From assembly GCA_035771175.1 (NCBI GenBank), contig CM069590.1, forward strand, positions 59,155,683 to 59,219,682: a DNA stretch of 64,000 nucleotides. The letters run 5' to 3'. The position numbers and the translations under genes are program-made. A model generated the notes under the pieces. That model did no database searches. It saw only the letters and a list, made by a program, of their open reading frames with translations, and had not been told where the DNA came from. This DNA comes from Paratinospora sagittata. Lineage: Eukaryota; Streptophyta; Magnoliopsida; Ranunculales; Menispermaceae. The number at the start of each line of letters is the position of its first letter. The first letter of the stretch is position 1. Shown one piece after another: positions 1 to 11,479 of this stretch.

Positions 1-374
1 CGGCCACTCAAAATTTTAAGTAGGAAATCTCTTTGCTGAGTCATGCTTATTGAATTGCCATGGCTGTCTTGAAATGAGGTTCAGATGTTTGCAACCCACC
101 AAACAACACGCAAGCACAAACACAAAAGAAAAACCTAAATCTTAACTCTCTCCACTTTGGTGGACCAGTCAAGAGCCCACTATAATGGAAGGTAGTGAGA
201 CTACCAAATTTAGAGAATTCTGTGCATGTGGGTAAGGGATATAGGCTATTAAATGATATCTTTGACGCCTGCATCAATCCTCATCTATAGCCATGAATAA
301 TCATGTTTAGTTTCATTTTTCTTTTTCTGCCTGTTTCCAAAGATATAGAATTATTTACAACTTAAGCTGTTCTT

Positions 375-479
375 GAACCAATTTCGATTTGATTACATTT
401 TCATGGTGCCTTTCAAAGAAAACTACAAGAACCAATTTTGATTTGATTACACTTTCATGGTCCCTTCAAAGAAAAACTA
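375..479. repeat. 51-bp direct tandem duplication
   Basis: Two near-identical 51-nt blocks lie at 375-425 and 429-479, separated by 3 nt and both starting GAACCAATTT. A weaker partial third copy (cttgaacc...ttttcatgg) follows near 563-594. This looks like local slippage or duplication; no function is implied. Confidence 0.8.
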
Positions 480-3273
480 TGTTAGATCTCATGGAATTAT
501 GCAGAGATTGAAGGATAAGTTTTGTCTGAACAGAATGTTCTAATTGTTACTTTTAAACCGGTCTTGAACCATATTAACTTGTATATTTTCATGGCTGCTG
601 TCCTGATTATGGTGAGTTTGAGAGGGTTTTGTTTTGGGTGAGGCTGGTAGCCCGAGCCCAGCCAAATGTCGAGTCTAGACTAACTGGAACAAACTGACCT
701 TGAGTCTTGGTAGAGGTTGGCTTTGGTGTAGGCTACCTTGGTTCTTTCTTGATTTAGCTTTATTTCACTTGATTCAACTTATCTTTGATTTTGTTGCTGC
801 CATCGTCTAAACCAAGTAGTTTTAATTAATGTTTTACCTCCGTCGTTGGTATCAATAATTGAGACTAGCTTTCTCAGACTACCATATCATCTGTTATGAT
901 ATATATGTATTAATGTGTTTGCAACGATGAAAGATATTTGAAAAATGCTAAATTGATTGGAGTGTTGTACTGCAGTGCATGTGATTCAATATGAAAATTC
1001 AAAGATAATGGGGTGATGATGTAGTTTGTATTATGGTTTTTACCCCCAATTAACGTAGCAATGCTCAAGAAAAGGAGAGAAAAAAAATGATGATATGAGA
1101 AGCTTGCTGCGGAGTTGGTGCATAACTATGTTTTGAGAAGAGAATTATTGGTGTCAGTTGCCACGTGAACATTAATAGTTATTGCCTGCATTAAATGCAC
1201 TCTTGTTAGGAATATAAGTTAAAAATTCTCTCTTGTTCTATCACGAAGATGCGAGTCCCCCCTCCACCACTAGCTTCAAAAGTGGACCATATAATAAGTA
1301 GTCCTTTTGATAGGTCCAATTCCCTAATTGTATTAAGTTACACAGTTCATTTAGATGACCAAAGCAACATACAAATCTTTCATCCGAACTATTATTTAGA
1401 TTTGGTTGATGATATTCCACTCAGATATCTTCTTTTGCGTAGCTTAAATCAAATAATATATAGGCATAGAAAATATGTTTGGAATTTCACCTGGAACAAA
1501 TTCAAAGTCTTATATACTAGCTAGATCAGTTTTGAGTGTTTTTATGTTAGTCCGTCCATGTGTAAACACGTATTTTTCCAAGTATACCACATGTCACATT
1601 TCCATAATACGGTCCCAATTCCCAAGCCAAGCCCCAATACATGTGTGCTTGAGGATATGTCTAACATTTGGAACTTTTTTCGTTTTTTGAACTACCGATA
1701 TCGGGAGAATCATATGAAATCGGAATCTCTCAATAGTCAATAGGAACGGCCACTTCTCAATCTCTTTTCTGTCTTTTTTGCAAGTCGCATCAAAGGCCTA
1801 TTTGTTGATTCCATTAACGTTATTATAATTATTAGTATTATTAATCTTATTCTTGATTAGAGTTGAAAAAAATAATATGTTTTTATCAAGGAAAATAAAA
1901 ATAGAGTTAACAAATATCACTTCTTAACTCGTTTATATTACCATAAAAACATTATATGTACTCTTTATGAGAAAATAGAAATGTTATTTAAATTAGAAAT
2001 TCTATAACATCTGCATGTTTTTTAACAAATTCAATTAACCAAAAGTTATTTTTATTATTTAACATAAATAAATAATTAAACATGATGAAATGCTTTCTCA
2101 TATTCTCATTTCTAGCTCTTTTTTTTTAAAAAAAATGATAAAAGATGCCTCACGAGTCACGACTGCATGGCATGCTTGGGAAAGACATGAGTGATTGTAA
2201 GAGAACGGGACATCATATCTATCATATATGACATATATGTGGGAAACAATAATTGCCAAACAAAGCAATAAAAGAAAAAGGCCAAAAAAAAGAAAAAAAA
2301 GAAAAAGATAGCGACGACTGCATTTGTTTAGAGGCAAAGAACGAACCCAACTGCAAGAACCGGACCCCACAGTTTCTTTCCTTCCTTCCTCCGAGTCGAC
2401 TCGTTTCGTTTCGTTGTCTTTTCCAACATCTGCATTTTATCTTTTCGAAAAGCTCCCGCAGATACGGGTCCGACTCATCAGTCTCCGTAAACATAAGATA
2501 CACATTCGAATCTCAAAAGTTAAGTAGCATACTTTTCATGTCTAAATGATTTTTATTTTCCATATAAATGTATTAAGTGTTTTTTTTAATTAAAAACATT
2601 AAAAACTTGTTTAGATATATAGCTTTAAATAAAAAGGCTTAAATCTCTTTTATTAAATCACAAAAATACCTAGTTTTATTTTGTTTTTTTGTTCACTTGT
2701 TTCGGACAACATGAACCCTTTCGAATAAATGAAATTGATGAAAAAAGCAAGTTGAAAGATGAGTTTAGAGTACTATCAAAATTATTAATGTCTCAGTAGT
2801 CTAAGTCTGACCCTAGAGGTTGATATTAGGAAAATGCTTGGAAAATATCAAGATGAAATTCAACTTTATATTTTTCTGAGATAGAGATGTGTAAAAGTGA
2901 CATATGAATTTATTTTTTTAAAATTAATTATTTTTTTTAGAAATAAACTATTTTTTTAAAAAAGTGTGTTCAATATTTAATGAAGAATAAGAAAAATGTG
3001 ACTAACTTTTAAAAAATGAACTCATATGTCGCTTTCATCGTCTCTGCCTTATAAGCCCGTAGAGTTGAGTTATATCTCAGATGTCTCATTGACATTGTCC
3101 ATTGGTGATATATAAGAGTGGTTTAATAGGTTCTAAGCAATCAATTGAGTTGGAGAAGTTGTCAATTTAGAAGGGATAGATATCAATCCTCAAATAGGAT
3201 CCTTAAAGGATATGAATGCTTGAAAACCGTCAATTATAAGGTCCCACATTTTTTAATTACTGAAAAGCAGAAA

Positions 3274-3369
3274 CATTCACTACGTGTACACAATTGTAGA
3301 AGCAGTGTGACCGACTATTTAATATGTGAGTTACAGTTCTTAACATTCACTACGTGCGTACAAGTGTAG
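3274..3369. repeat. 26-bp direct repeat
   Basis: The block CATTCACTACGTG followed by a CAA..TGTAG tail occurs at 3274-3299 and again at 3344-3369, 70 bp apart with a few differences. Both copies contain an ACGTG core, the type of sequence bound by plant bZIP/bHLH factors. That role is only a family-level possibility. Confidence 0.55.
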
Positions 3370-4152
3370 TTTTGCTTATTCTCTCCATGCGCGGTGCATG
3401 CTGACTTGATGTGATCTAATAGCTTTGCCACATGTCTGTAAGTAACATTGCACAAATTTTTAAAGATGAAAATAAACGATAAAGTCAGAGGAATGAGCAG
3501 CAAATTACTTCACTTGATTAGTAAACTTTTCTATAACAATAGGTTAATAGTTTTTCAACTCATATATGGCTATTGACATTAAATTTACTTACATTTGATA
3601 ATTTAAAAAAAAAAAATGTAACGCGTGCTCACCAGAGTCTACATGTAATTCAACTCATTTTCTTCTAATATTTTGAAAGAAGACGTAATTATAAATATCC
3701 TATCATATTCATCATATCCTTGAATGCATAAATAAGGACATACAATACATATTCAAAGGATATGGTAGCCTAATTGTATTTCTGATTACAATATTTTCTA
3801 GCCGACACAATAATATTTTTCCTAGGAAAGAGTTTCTGCTACTATTACCGTTAAATTCAAATAATATAGCCGTTGGGACTCTGCCTAATTCCTACCAACC
3901 GCAGGCATAAATTAAATTAAAAATAGTTCCAATAAGAGCACTCAGATTCAGAGAGTCTCAGACCAGAAATAGGGAAAAAGAAAGCAGCAGAACTTCCTGT
4001 TGAAATGTTAGCGTAATGCACGCTTGTTGTGAGACCAAATTGCACTCACTTTACTATTTGGCACCCGATTCTGCAATATCTCTAACACTCTAAGACAAGC
4101 AACACCGTCCGGTCCGGGCCCCTGAGCTCTTTCTTCTTGACTGAAAAAAAAC

Positions 4153-4199
4153 AAGGCTTTAAAATTTAATTTAATTTAATTTAATTTAAAGAAGCCTTT
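4153..4199. repeat. TTAAT tandem repeat inside an imperfect hairpin
   Basis: Several TTTAA/TTAAT repeats occupy the middle and are flanked by AAGGCTTTAAA on the left and TTTAAAGAAGCCTT on the right, which pair with a small bulge. It lies about 75-120 bp before the subtilase start codon, so it is in the proximal promoter. Confidence 0.55.
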
Positions 4200-4206
4200 C
4201 AAAAAA

Positions 4207-4217
4207 CCTATAAGTAT
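4207..4217 (+). promoter_or_regulatory. Candidate TATA element of the subtilase gene
   Basis: CTATAAGTATA lies 57-67 bp before the ATG at 4274, followed by a TGAGTCA-type motif near 4230. The spacing would give a short 5' leader starting near 4240. This is position and consensus only; there is no transcript evidence. Confidence 0.35.
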
Positions 4218-4273
4218 AACACTCCCAGCTGAGTCACTCTGAATACCACCTTTTACTTCACTTCTCTACTCTA

Positions 4274-6598
4274 ATGGCTTCCCTTCTTCTTGTCCTTCTT
4301 CTCTCCTTCTTCAATCTTCAAACCCAAACCCTAACCCAAACAATACCATCTCAACAGCCCTCCAAAACCTTCATCTTTCGAATCGACGAGCGCTCCAAAC
4401 CCTCCATCTACCCATCTCACTTCCACTGGTACGCTTCCTCCTTCGCCGACTCTTCTCAAATCCTCCACGTCTACGACACCGTCTTTCATGGCTTCTCTGC
4501 TATTTTAACGGATTCTGAAGCAACTTCACTTCTTCAGCATCCCTCAGTTCTCGCCGCCTTCGAAGACCGTCGCCGTCAGCTCCACACCACCAGGTCTCCC
4601 CAGTTCCTCGGCCTTCGTAACCAGAAAGGTCTTTGGTCGGAATCCGACTACGGATCCGACGTCATCATCGGCGTTCTCGACACCGGAATCTGGCCGGAGC
4701 GCCGGAGCTTCTCCGATCTGAACCTCGGTCCGGTTCCTGCTCGGTGGAAGGGAGCTTGCGAAACCGGAGTACAGTTCACTTCAGCTCACTGTAACCGCAA
4801 GATTATCGGAGCTAGGTTTTTCTCCAGAGGTCACGAAGCTGCCGGGAGCTCGGCCGGACCAGGTGGAATCGGCGGGATTAACAATACGGTCGAGTTCCGG
4901 TCGCCGAGAGACGCCGATGGCCATGGAACTCACACCGCTTCTACTGCCGCGGGTCGCCACGCGTTTAAAGCGAGTATGTCCGGTTACGCTTTTGGCATCG
5001 CTAAAGGAGTCGCTCCCAAGGCCAGAATTGCGGTTTATAAGGTCTGCTGGAAGGATTCCGGTTGTTTCGACTCTGATATTCTTGCTGCGTTCGATCGTGC
5101 GGTTTCCGACGGTGTGGATGTAATCTCGATTTCAATCGGTGGAGGAGATGGAATTTCTTCCCCGTTTTATCTCGACCCGATCGCAATTGGAGCCTACGGT
5201 GCGGTTTCGAGAGGGGTATTTGTGTCATCTTCAGCTGGGAACGATGGACCTAGCGGAATGTCGGTGACTAACTTAGCTCCATGGCAGACGACCGTAGGAG
5301 CCGGCACAATCGACCGGAACTTCCCAGCTGACGTCATCCTTGGAGACGGTCGCAAGCTGTCCGGTGTTTCGTTATATTCAGGATTGCCACTGGAGGGAAA
5401 AATGTTTCCGGTTGTTTATCCGGGAAAATCTGGTTTGCTGTCGGCTTCTCTGTGTATGGAAAACGGACTTGACCCCAAGCTAGTTAACGGGAAAATTGTT
5501 GTTTGTGACCGCGGAAGTAGTCCACGTGTTGCTAAGGGATTGGTTGTCAAGAAAGCAGGTGGTGTTGGTATGATTCTCGCTAACGGAGCTTCTAACGGTG
5601 AAGGCCTAGTTGGTGATGCTCATCTCATACCCGCTGGTGCGGTTGGCGCCAACGAAGCTGATGCTCTCAAAGCATATATCTCATCGACCGCAACTCCGAC
5701 CGCAACAATCTCATTCCGGGGAACCGTAGTTGGCGTGAAGCCAGCACCAGTTGTGGCCTCTTTTTCTGCTAGAGGACCTAATAGTTTAACACCGGAGATT
5801 CTCAAACCGGATTTGATAGCACCTGGTGTTAACATTTTAGCAGCTTGGACGGAAGCTGTTGGGCCGACTGGTTTACCTTCCGATAACAGGAAAACGGAGT
5901 TTAATATACTCTCCGGTACGTCCATGGCCTGCCCACATGTCTCCGGCGCCGCGGCGCTTCTCAAGTCGGCGCATCCCGATTGGAGTCCGGCGGCTATTCG
6001 ATCGGCGATGATGACTAGCGCGAGCACTACCGACAACCGGTTCCAGCCCATGACTGATGAGGCCACCGGAAAACCATCCACACCGTTTGATTACGGATCC
6101 GGGCATCTCAATCTTGATCTTGCTATGGATCCTGGATTGGTGTATGACATTACGAACAGTGATTATGTGAATTTCTTGTGTGCAATTGAGTACAGCCCGA
6201 AGACCATTCAAGTGATCACTCGAACGCCGGTGAATTGCCCGGTTAGAAAGCCGTTGACGGAAAGTCTGAATTACCCGTCAATTTCTGCGGTGTTTTTGAG
6301 TTCTGGGTCCAGGGTTCAAAGCAAGACATTTATTCGAACAGTGACGAATGTGGGTCCTGTGAACTCGATTTACAGAGCGAAAATCGAAGCTCCGAAAGGG
6401 GTTTCAGTGAGTGTGAAGCCAGCGGTAATAGCGTTCTCTGAATCTGTGAAGAAGACGACTTTTACGGTGACTGTATCGGCGAATACCCGTAATCTGGTTA
6501 TGGGAGATGCTGGTGCTGTTTTCGGGTACTTTTCTTGGGTTAATGAGAAGCATGTTGTTCGGAGCCCCATCATGGTTTCGCAATTACAACCGCTATGA
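4274..6598 (+). CDS. SBT1.6: Subtilisin-like serine protease, SBT1 class (SBT1.6-like)
   Basis: Intact 774-codon intronless gene for a secreted plant subtilase (family S8A). Residues 1-23 form a hydrophobic signal peptide. An I9-type prodomain covers about 31-104, and the TTRSPQFLGL block at 105-114 marks the expected mature N-terminus. Catalytic residues are Asp136 (DTGIW), His217 (GHGTHT), oxyanion Asn323 (AGNDGP) and Ser550 (GTSMACPH). A PA insertion domain lies at about 365-485 and a fibronectin-III-like tail at about 660-774. Single-exon structure and length are usual for SBT1. The wording throughout matches my memory of Arabidopsis SBT1.6 (At4g34980), including the QNQKGLWSESDYGSD-like and NLGPVPARW segments. 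The coding sequence is clearly more GC-rich than its flanks. All catalytic residues are present, so an active apoplastic protease is inferred; its natural substrate cannot be read from sequence. Confidence 0.95.
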   Translation: MASLLLVLLLSFFNLQTQTLTQTIPSQQPSKTFIFRIDERSKPSIYPSHFHWYASSFADSSQILHVYDTVFHGFSAILTDSEATSLLQHPSVLAAFEDRRRQLHTTRSPQFLGLRNQKGLWSESDYGSDVIIGVLDTGIWPERRSFSDLNLGPVPARWKGACETGVQFTSAHCNRKIIGARFFSRGHEAAGSSAGPGGIGGINNTVEFRSPRDADGHGTHTASTAAGRHAFKASMSGYAFGIAKGVAPKARIAVYKVCWKDSGCFDSDILAAFDRAVSDGVDVISISIGGGDGISSPFYLDPIAIGAYGAVSRGVFVSSSAGNDGPSGMSVTNLAPWQTTVGAGTIDRNFPADVILGDGRKLSGVSLYSGLPLEGKMFPVVYPGKSGLLSASLCMENGLDPKLVNGKIVVCDRGSSPRVAKGLVVKKAGGVGMILANGASNGEGLVGDAHLIPAGAVGANEADALKAYISSTATPTATISFRGTVVGVKPAPVVASFSARGPNSLTPEILKPDLIAPGVNILAAWTEAVGPTGLPSDNRKTEFNILSGTSMACPHVSGAAALLKSAHPDWSPAAIRSAMMTSASTTDNRFQPMTDEATGKPSTPFDYGSGHLNLDLAMDPGLVYDITNSDYVNFLCAIEYSPKTIQVITRTPVNCPVRKPLTESLNYPSISAVFLSSGSRVQSKTFIRTVTNVGPVNSIYRAKIEAPKGVSVSVKPAVIAFSESVKKTTFTVTVSANTRNLVMGDAGAVFGYFSWVNEKHVVRSPIMVSQLQPL

Positions 6599-7490
6599 TT
6601 AATTGATCGATCGATCAAGCGGTTGTGAACTGATCAGTTGGTAGGAGGCAGAGTATGGTAGCACAACTCGCTGCCTTTTATAGTTATTTACTCGACTGGA
6701 GGAGAGGTTTCGTTTTCGTAGTGTGTGCGAGTGATATATCTGAACGTTCCGATCAGGTTTACGTGTGTTAATTTTAGGGACTCATGCTTTTAGTTTCTTA
6801 TTATTTATAGCTTTATATGATTATGTTTTAGTCTTTGGTTTTGTATTTTTTTGGGTAAATTTATGATGATGAGATTTTACTTGAACACAAGAGAACACGA
6901 GTTTGAATGAATTGTGTGTATTTTTACAGTTTTATATCAATCTAACAAGGCTACAACTGTGCTGTTGCAGCTGTGTGGGTTGAATTGAAGTGAAGTTTAG
7001 TTAAACTAACATTGTGAGAAACAGCAATTCTTTCTTTATTGTGGATGGCTTTACTTGCTTTTTGGGTCATCATGTGAGCGTTGTAGCTGTATTGGAACTC
7101 TGATATTGCTTTATGGGACATAAATCAGTTTTTTAACAAAGTTATATTGATGGTTTACTGACTTTCGGTTTCACTTTTGAGTCAAAGGGGTTGAGTACAT
7201 TATTTGTTGAAAAGAAGAGGTCCCGTAAGATCTGTTAATGGGAACTCCAAGGTATATATAAATATATAACTCCAGCCTCCTAACTGTTGAATGATTGCCA
7301 AAATTTGAGAATTTAGAAAGGGCCCTTGGATTGATTGCAAGTCTTTTAGGAGTTCAAATTAAATCTTCTTGAGTCCCATTTTTATTTATTGCCAGGTTTA
7401 TGCTTGCTTGCTTGCATTTTGATTGTGAGCTAACCTAGTGCCTTGAAATCCAGTGTTTTTGAAATGTGAGCCTCTTATAAAGATTTGATT
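6599..7490. other. 3' untranslated region and intergenic DNA
   Basis: The stop codon is followed by a GATC-rich palindrome (6603-6617) and then T-rich sequence, probably the subtilase 3' UTR ending within the next few hundred bases. I see no further gene to 7490. Confidence 0.4.
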
Positions 7491-7866
7491 TCAGTTTTTG
7501 TTTAAATATAACTCTATGAATGATGGAGGCCACGCATGCAAGGGTAAGATTCGATACTTCAGATCTTTGTAACAATGAAAACTTAGTAGATTGGCTCTAG
7601 CTGTTATTCCTAGATAAGCCTTGCAAACACATTGATGAGATGTGCCATCAAGTAAAAATTGATTTGCCCGAGTCCAAGGGGATAAAATTACGGGGGCCAG
7701 TCCCCATTCGATGACAGCAATACAACCCTCACTGGAAGCAACGTGTGGTGCAAAGATGGGGTCAGCTCTCTCAAAGATTTGACAAGCACAAACTCCATAA
7801 TCACTCACCATCATTCTCCCTGGTGCTTGCATCCTCACTTCATCGATTTCAGGATCTTGAAAGTCT
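7491..7866 (-). pseudogene. Gene-like exon fragment, unrecognised
   Basis: On the minus strand an open frame starts after a plausible acceptor (ATTAAG at 7865) and reads through GDFQDPEIDEVRMQAPGRM-like sequence for about 105 codons to a stop at 7491. The first ~85 residues have balanced, protein-like composition (SDYGVCACQIFERADPIFAP, then a GCIAVIEWGLAPVI block) unlike the surrounding AT-rich DNA; the last ~30 look like read-through. No upstream exon, start codon or partner was found. It may be a captured or decayed gene piece. I do not recognise the family. Confidence 0.3.
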
Positions 7867-8339
7867 TAATCATGTATGTTTTTTTTTCTTTTAGTGGGCA
7901 ACTAGATGATATCAGTTAAGGAATATCATCACCTCAATCCACTTAAAACTATCTTAATTTAAAATTACTCAAATGACCTTATTTTAAGATAAAAAAAACA
8001 ACAATAAAAAAATTCACCCAAATCTATCCCCATTCATCTTCAACTTTTTCTCCAACGATCATCTTCAACCCCTATCTCCTTTAACCTTAGTCTTTTTTTT
8101 TAACGCCATCACAGTTTTACAAGGTTTAAAAGATTTTTAGATGATTTTAAAGTGAATTATTTTTTATTTCATTTAATAGGTTTAGGGTATTTAAAAAACA
8201 TCATCATCAATACACATTTTAATCATTATGGCCAAAGGAATACGCTATCGTGACGATGAACATCAAGAAAAGATAAGTTTTTATTGTATGCAAATATCTT
8301 ATTGGGTTTTTCTAAAAAAAAAAAAAATTCGTGATATAG

Positions 8340-8760
8340 GTAGGCCCTGCGAGGCCAACCTTTGTACAGGAGGGTCGGTCACACAAAGCCGACCCTATAT
8401 AGTAATAGTTGGCCTTGTTTGGCCGACCCTCCTGTACAAGGGTCGGTCATTACCGGATTAGTTTAGATGGTGGGGTACCGTTCTTCACCCGTACCCCATA
8501 TTAGAGTTTAGAGATGAGAACGGTACCCCCCACCCAAACTAACCCGTAATTGTTGTAAACATGTCAAAAATGTCATAGAATGCATTTCAATGCAGTGTGA
8601 AATGTGAAAATGTAAAAAATATATATAAATAAGAGGGTCAGTCAAGCATGATCGACCGATACAAAGTAGGATCGGGCATTCACGACCAACATGTACAAAG
8701 TAGTGTCGACATGAATGACCAACCCTACTTTGTACCGGTTGGTCCTGCGTGGCTGACCTT
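8340..8760. repeat. GGTCGGTC-rich palindromic repeat
   Basis: The block contains at least three inverted pairs. TTGTACAGGAGGGTCGG at about 8361-8377 pairs with CCGACCCTCCTGTACAA near 8424-8440. 8451-8486 pairs with 8517-8550 around a GGTACCGTTCT core. GACCGATACAAAGTAGG near 8653-8670 pairs with CCTACTTTGTACCGGTTGG near 8724. The GC-rich block sits in AT-rich DNA and is probably a transposon remnant able to fold into long hairpins. Open frames inside it are repeat-derived. Confidence 0.55.
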
Positions 8761-9299
8761 AAGATGAAGTTCGTCAAGTTTCGTTTTTGTCTTTTTTTCA
8801 CACAAAACCCACCGAAAAACACTCATACATGCTCCATTTCATGAATAAAAGTACGTAGAAACCAAAAAAAAAAACTATTAAAACCTGCATTTTTTGTCAT
8901 TTCAATGGATCAAACATTGAAAATATTTCGAAAACCAACGAGTGGTGATTTGCTCCAAATGGTTTCTAAACGATGCTTTTCTAGCTCTAATTTTCTTCCA
9001 ATCAAGATAAGAACATGAAAATATAGGGCTTTGGAGAAAAAATGAAGAAGAAGAAACGGTGGAGAAGAGATGAAAGGTTTGGGTGGGGTACGAATGGGAA
9101 AAGGATAATTTAGGGTTTTTTTATTTTTTGGCTGGGTAAGAATAGTGCATGTATGTTAAGATGGAATTATATTAGTAACTGGATGAAGATAATTTATTAA
9201 TGGGGTCTAAATAGTTATTTATTTATTTTTTTATTGGAGGGGAATTAAGTAGACCCTTTTAACCCTAGATCAATCATATAACTTATTTATCAAGTGGAT

Positions 9300-9859
9300 A
9301 TCTAAAGCTAAGCATTTGATGCGGTCAAATTTCTTAACTAACCACTAAACCTAAAGTTATAACTAATAAGTAGGCTACAACAATATATAACAACAATATA
9401 TAAAGTTATCATAAACGCTCTCTCGTGTACAGTTTCACTTTGCGTTGTATTTTTTCTTTTTTTTTTCTTTTTAAAAGATGTTATTTAATTATTTTAAATA
9501 ATTAAAAAATATATAACTATTTATAATTTAAATATTAATTTAACTATTAATAAAATAAAATAGAAGAAACAAATTCTTATAGTCGAGCTGATTGAGTTAA
9601 GGCTATTCAACTATTCTCCAAACAGGAATTTAATAGAGAAGAACATAAAAGTAGAGAAACATTACAAGTATTGACCGACAAACAGTTATTAACAGCCTGT
9701 AAATTTACCCAGTTAAAGTGGCTTAAATTTCAAAGTTTTAACTAATGTCATTTATGTTGAAAACAATAAATTACCAGTATTTTCAGTCCTTCACTTGCTA
9801 TATATGATCTATTTTGAACAGTCCTCACTGTTGATACCAAGGCTACTTGTATTTTTCCA
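9300..9859. other. AT-rich intergenic DNA, nothing supported
   Basis: The sequence is A/T-rich with poly-T and AATTAAA runs around 9440-9560. The open frame at 9748-9978 (-) overlaps the gene-like fragment above in another phase and has no independent support. Confidence 0.45.
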
Positions 9860-10271
9860 TCAGAAGAAAAATTCCTCTGTGGTCCAACCAGTTGTGCTTT
9901 CAATTGAAGAGTTGGATGCAGGCAAGGAAGGTCCTGTTTGTAAGCTGATCTCATAAAATGAATGCCAATGACTTCCAACAGTTAGATATTGTACTCTCCA
10001 GCTTTAAATGGTTGTTAGATGGAAATCATTTTGTTTTTGTTTAATTCTCATGATGATGAACCAAATTGCTTTTCTCTGTTTTATGGGCTCTTAGCAACTT
10101 CAATTCTTCAATTGTAAGTATCACCTGTTCTTCAATTAATTATGAAGTAGAGCTTTACCCGCCATTGGTGCTCTCTGTTGTTTTTCCTAAGAAACCAAAA
10201 GCCTTTTTGAGTGCTTCTTGCTTTTTCTTGCGCAGTGCTTCTTGTCGTTTGGCCTTTGCATGATTGTGAGC
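9860..10271 (-). pseudogene. Two-exon gene-like fragment, unrecognised
   Basis: Exon A (10271-10159) follows an acceptor GGCACAG and reads AHNHAKAKRQEALRKKKQEA and on to LKKAFGFLGKTTESTNGG, a Lys/Glu/Ala-rich coiled-coil-like stretch. It ends at a textbook donor (GCGG then GTAAAG). Exon B (9995-9860) begins after a candidate acceptor CTGGAG and continues in frame for 45 codons to TGA, ending WTTEEFFF. Together they give 83 residues with consistent phase. No start exon was found between 10272 and the copia insertion. It could be the 3' end of a real gene split by distant introns, or a captured fragment. Family not recognised. Confidence 0.3.
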
Positions 10272-11184
10272 CTGTGCCAAGTGGGAACTTAAGTAATTTA
10301 AATTAAGTTTGCGCTTTCCCTTCTCGCCTAATTATTACTCCACCATATGTTGGGTTAATTTATTTCTTGTTCAAACATTTACATTCTTTGCATGATCTTT
10401 TCAATGTAAATAATCTTATTAGTGATTTGATGAAAACATGATTAAATGTCCACTTTATAGTCTTGAGTTGGGACTCTCTTGGATTTTGGAAATTAGCAAC
10501 AGTACTGACATTATTTGCTAGCTATGTTGTGGATAAGAAGAGGATAAGGTATCCTTATCCATGGGGTAGTGCTGAATAAGCATATATTCCCACAATGTTG
10601 ATTTTAACTGGATTCCCTGTTTCTCAATAAGGAAATTAGTATTTGACTATACCAACACCCTTATAAATGTATATGAAAGCAATGTCAAGCATTTTTGGCA
10701 AACGCTTCAAACCCTTACACGCCTAATTTCTCATCATGTAGAAGATATTTCATTCGTTTTATGCAGCTCTAACACGCACACAACAGGCTTTGCATCTGAA
10801 CTTGTCATGCATTGTTCTCCAAATGGCTAATTAATTTCAGCTCTAATTTAACCGATTAAAACCCCAAGGGTTACACGTAGTTTTCAACCCGTAACTTTAT
10901 TTTGACTTTCCGTATCACAGCATCGAAAACAAACAAATTAAACCTTGCTGGAGTTTTAACTGGGACTTGTAATTAATCAAGCTACCGAGGTGGCCTACAT
11001 TATCAATAGTTGACAAGCTCGCAACTGCAACTGTGGCGGTAGTTAGCTAGCTGACACAAATGGGCCCAACCTTGGGGAGCAAACTGGCCTAAAGTCTTGC
11101 CGGCATTCCTGCAATCTCAGATTGTTGTATGCCACGTAGTACAGTAGTAGCATGTGAGTGGTTGTGATCACACTACTAAAGTAG
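10272..11184. other. Intergenic DNA with nothing supported
   Basis: No protein-like frame, tRNA or repeat structure was recognised apart from a short palindrome ATAAGGTATCCTTAT near 10546. The right edge is the CTAGG target site of the copia element. Confidence 0.5.
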
Positions 11185-11189
11185 CTAGG

Positions 11190-11330
11190 TGGTAAATAAC
11201 TTGTATTTCTTTCTTAATCTCAACGAGTGCACACATACGTACATATATATAAAGCCTTGGGCTATGTAACATACACCTAATTTACACGTGATAAATACAC
11301 ATATATAGTAAATACACATATATAATAACA
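11190..11330 (-). repeat. 3' LTR of the copia element
   Basis: 141 bp; on the minus strand it begins TGTTATTATATATG and ends TTATTTACCA. It is preceded on that strand by the purine run AAGGAAAGA. Confidence 0.9.
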
Positions 11331-11479
11331 TCTTTCCTTAAACTCAAAGTGGTAAGGAAGAAGTCATTTTGAGTTTGTCAATCAAATCACAATGACGGGG
11401 GATGTGCCTTTTTGAAAATGTCTGAAAGTTGATCTACGGAGGCCACAAGAACCAAGCGAAGAGTGTCCTGCTTAATGTG

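Larger units (their letters stand above)
1..4150. other. AT-rich intergenic DNA, no supported gene
   Basis: No reading frame here has protein-like composition. The short open frames at 1249-1743 and 2098-2550 overlap on several frames and both strands and lie in low-complexity poly-A/T and CTTT-rich sequence. Two small duplications at 375-479 and 3274-3369 are listed separately. The stretch is taken to be distal upstream DNA of the subtilase gene. Confidence 0.6.

Noticed and set aside
2098..2550. Overlapping 67-98-codon frames on both strands
   Set aside because: Low-complexity CTTT/AAAG sequence opens several frames at once; no recognisable domain.
5620..6211. Minus-strand open frames of 112-153 codons
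   Set aside because: They lie entirely antisense to the subtilase catalytic region and are by-products of its GC-rich codon use.
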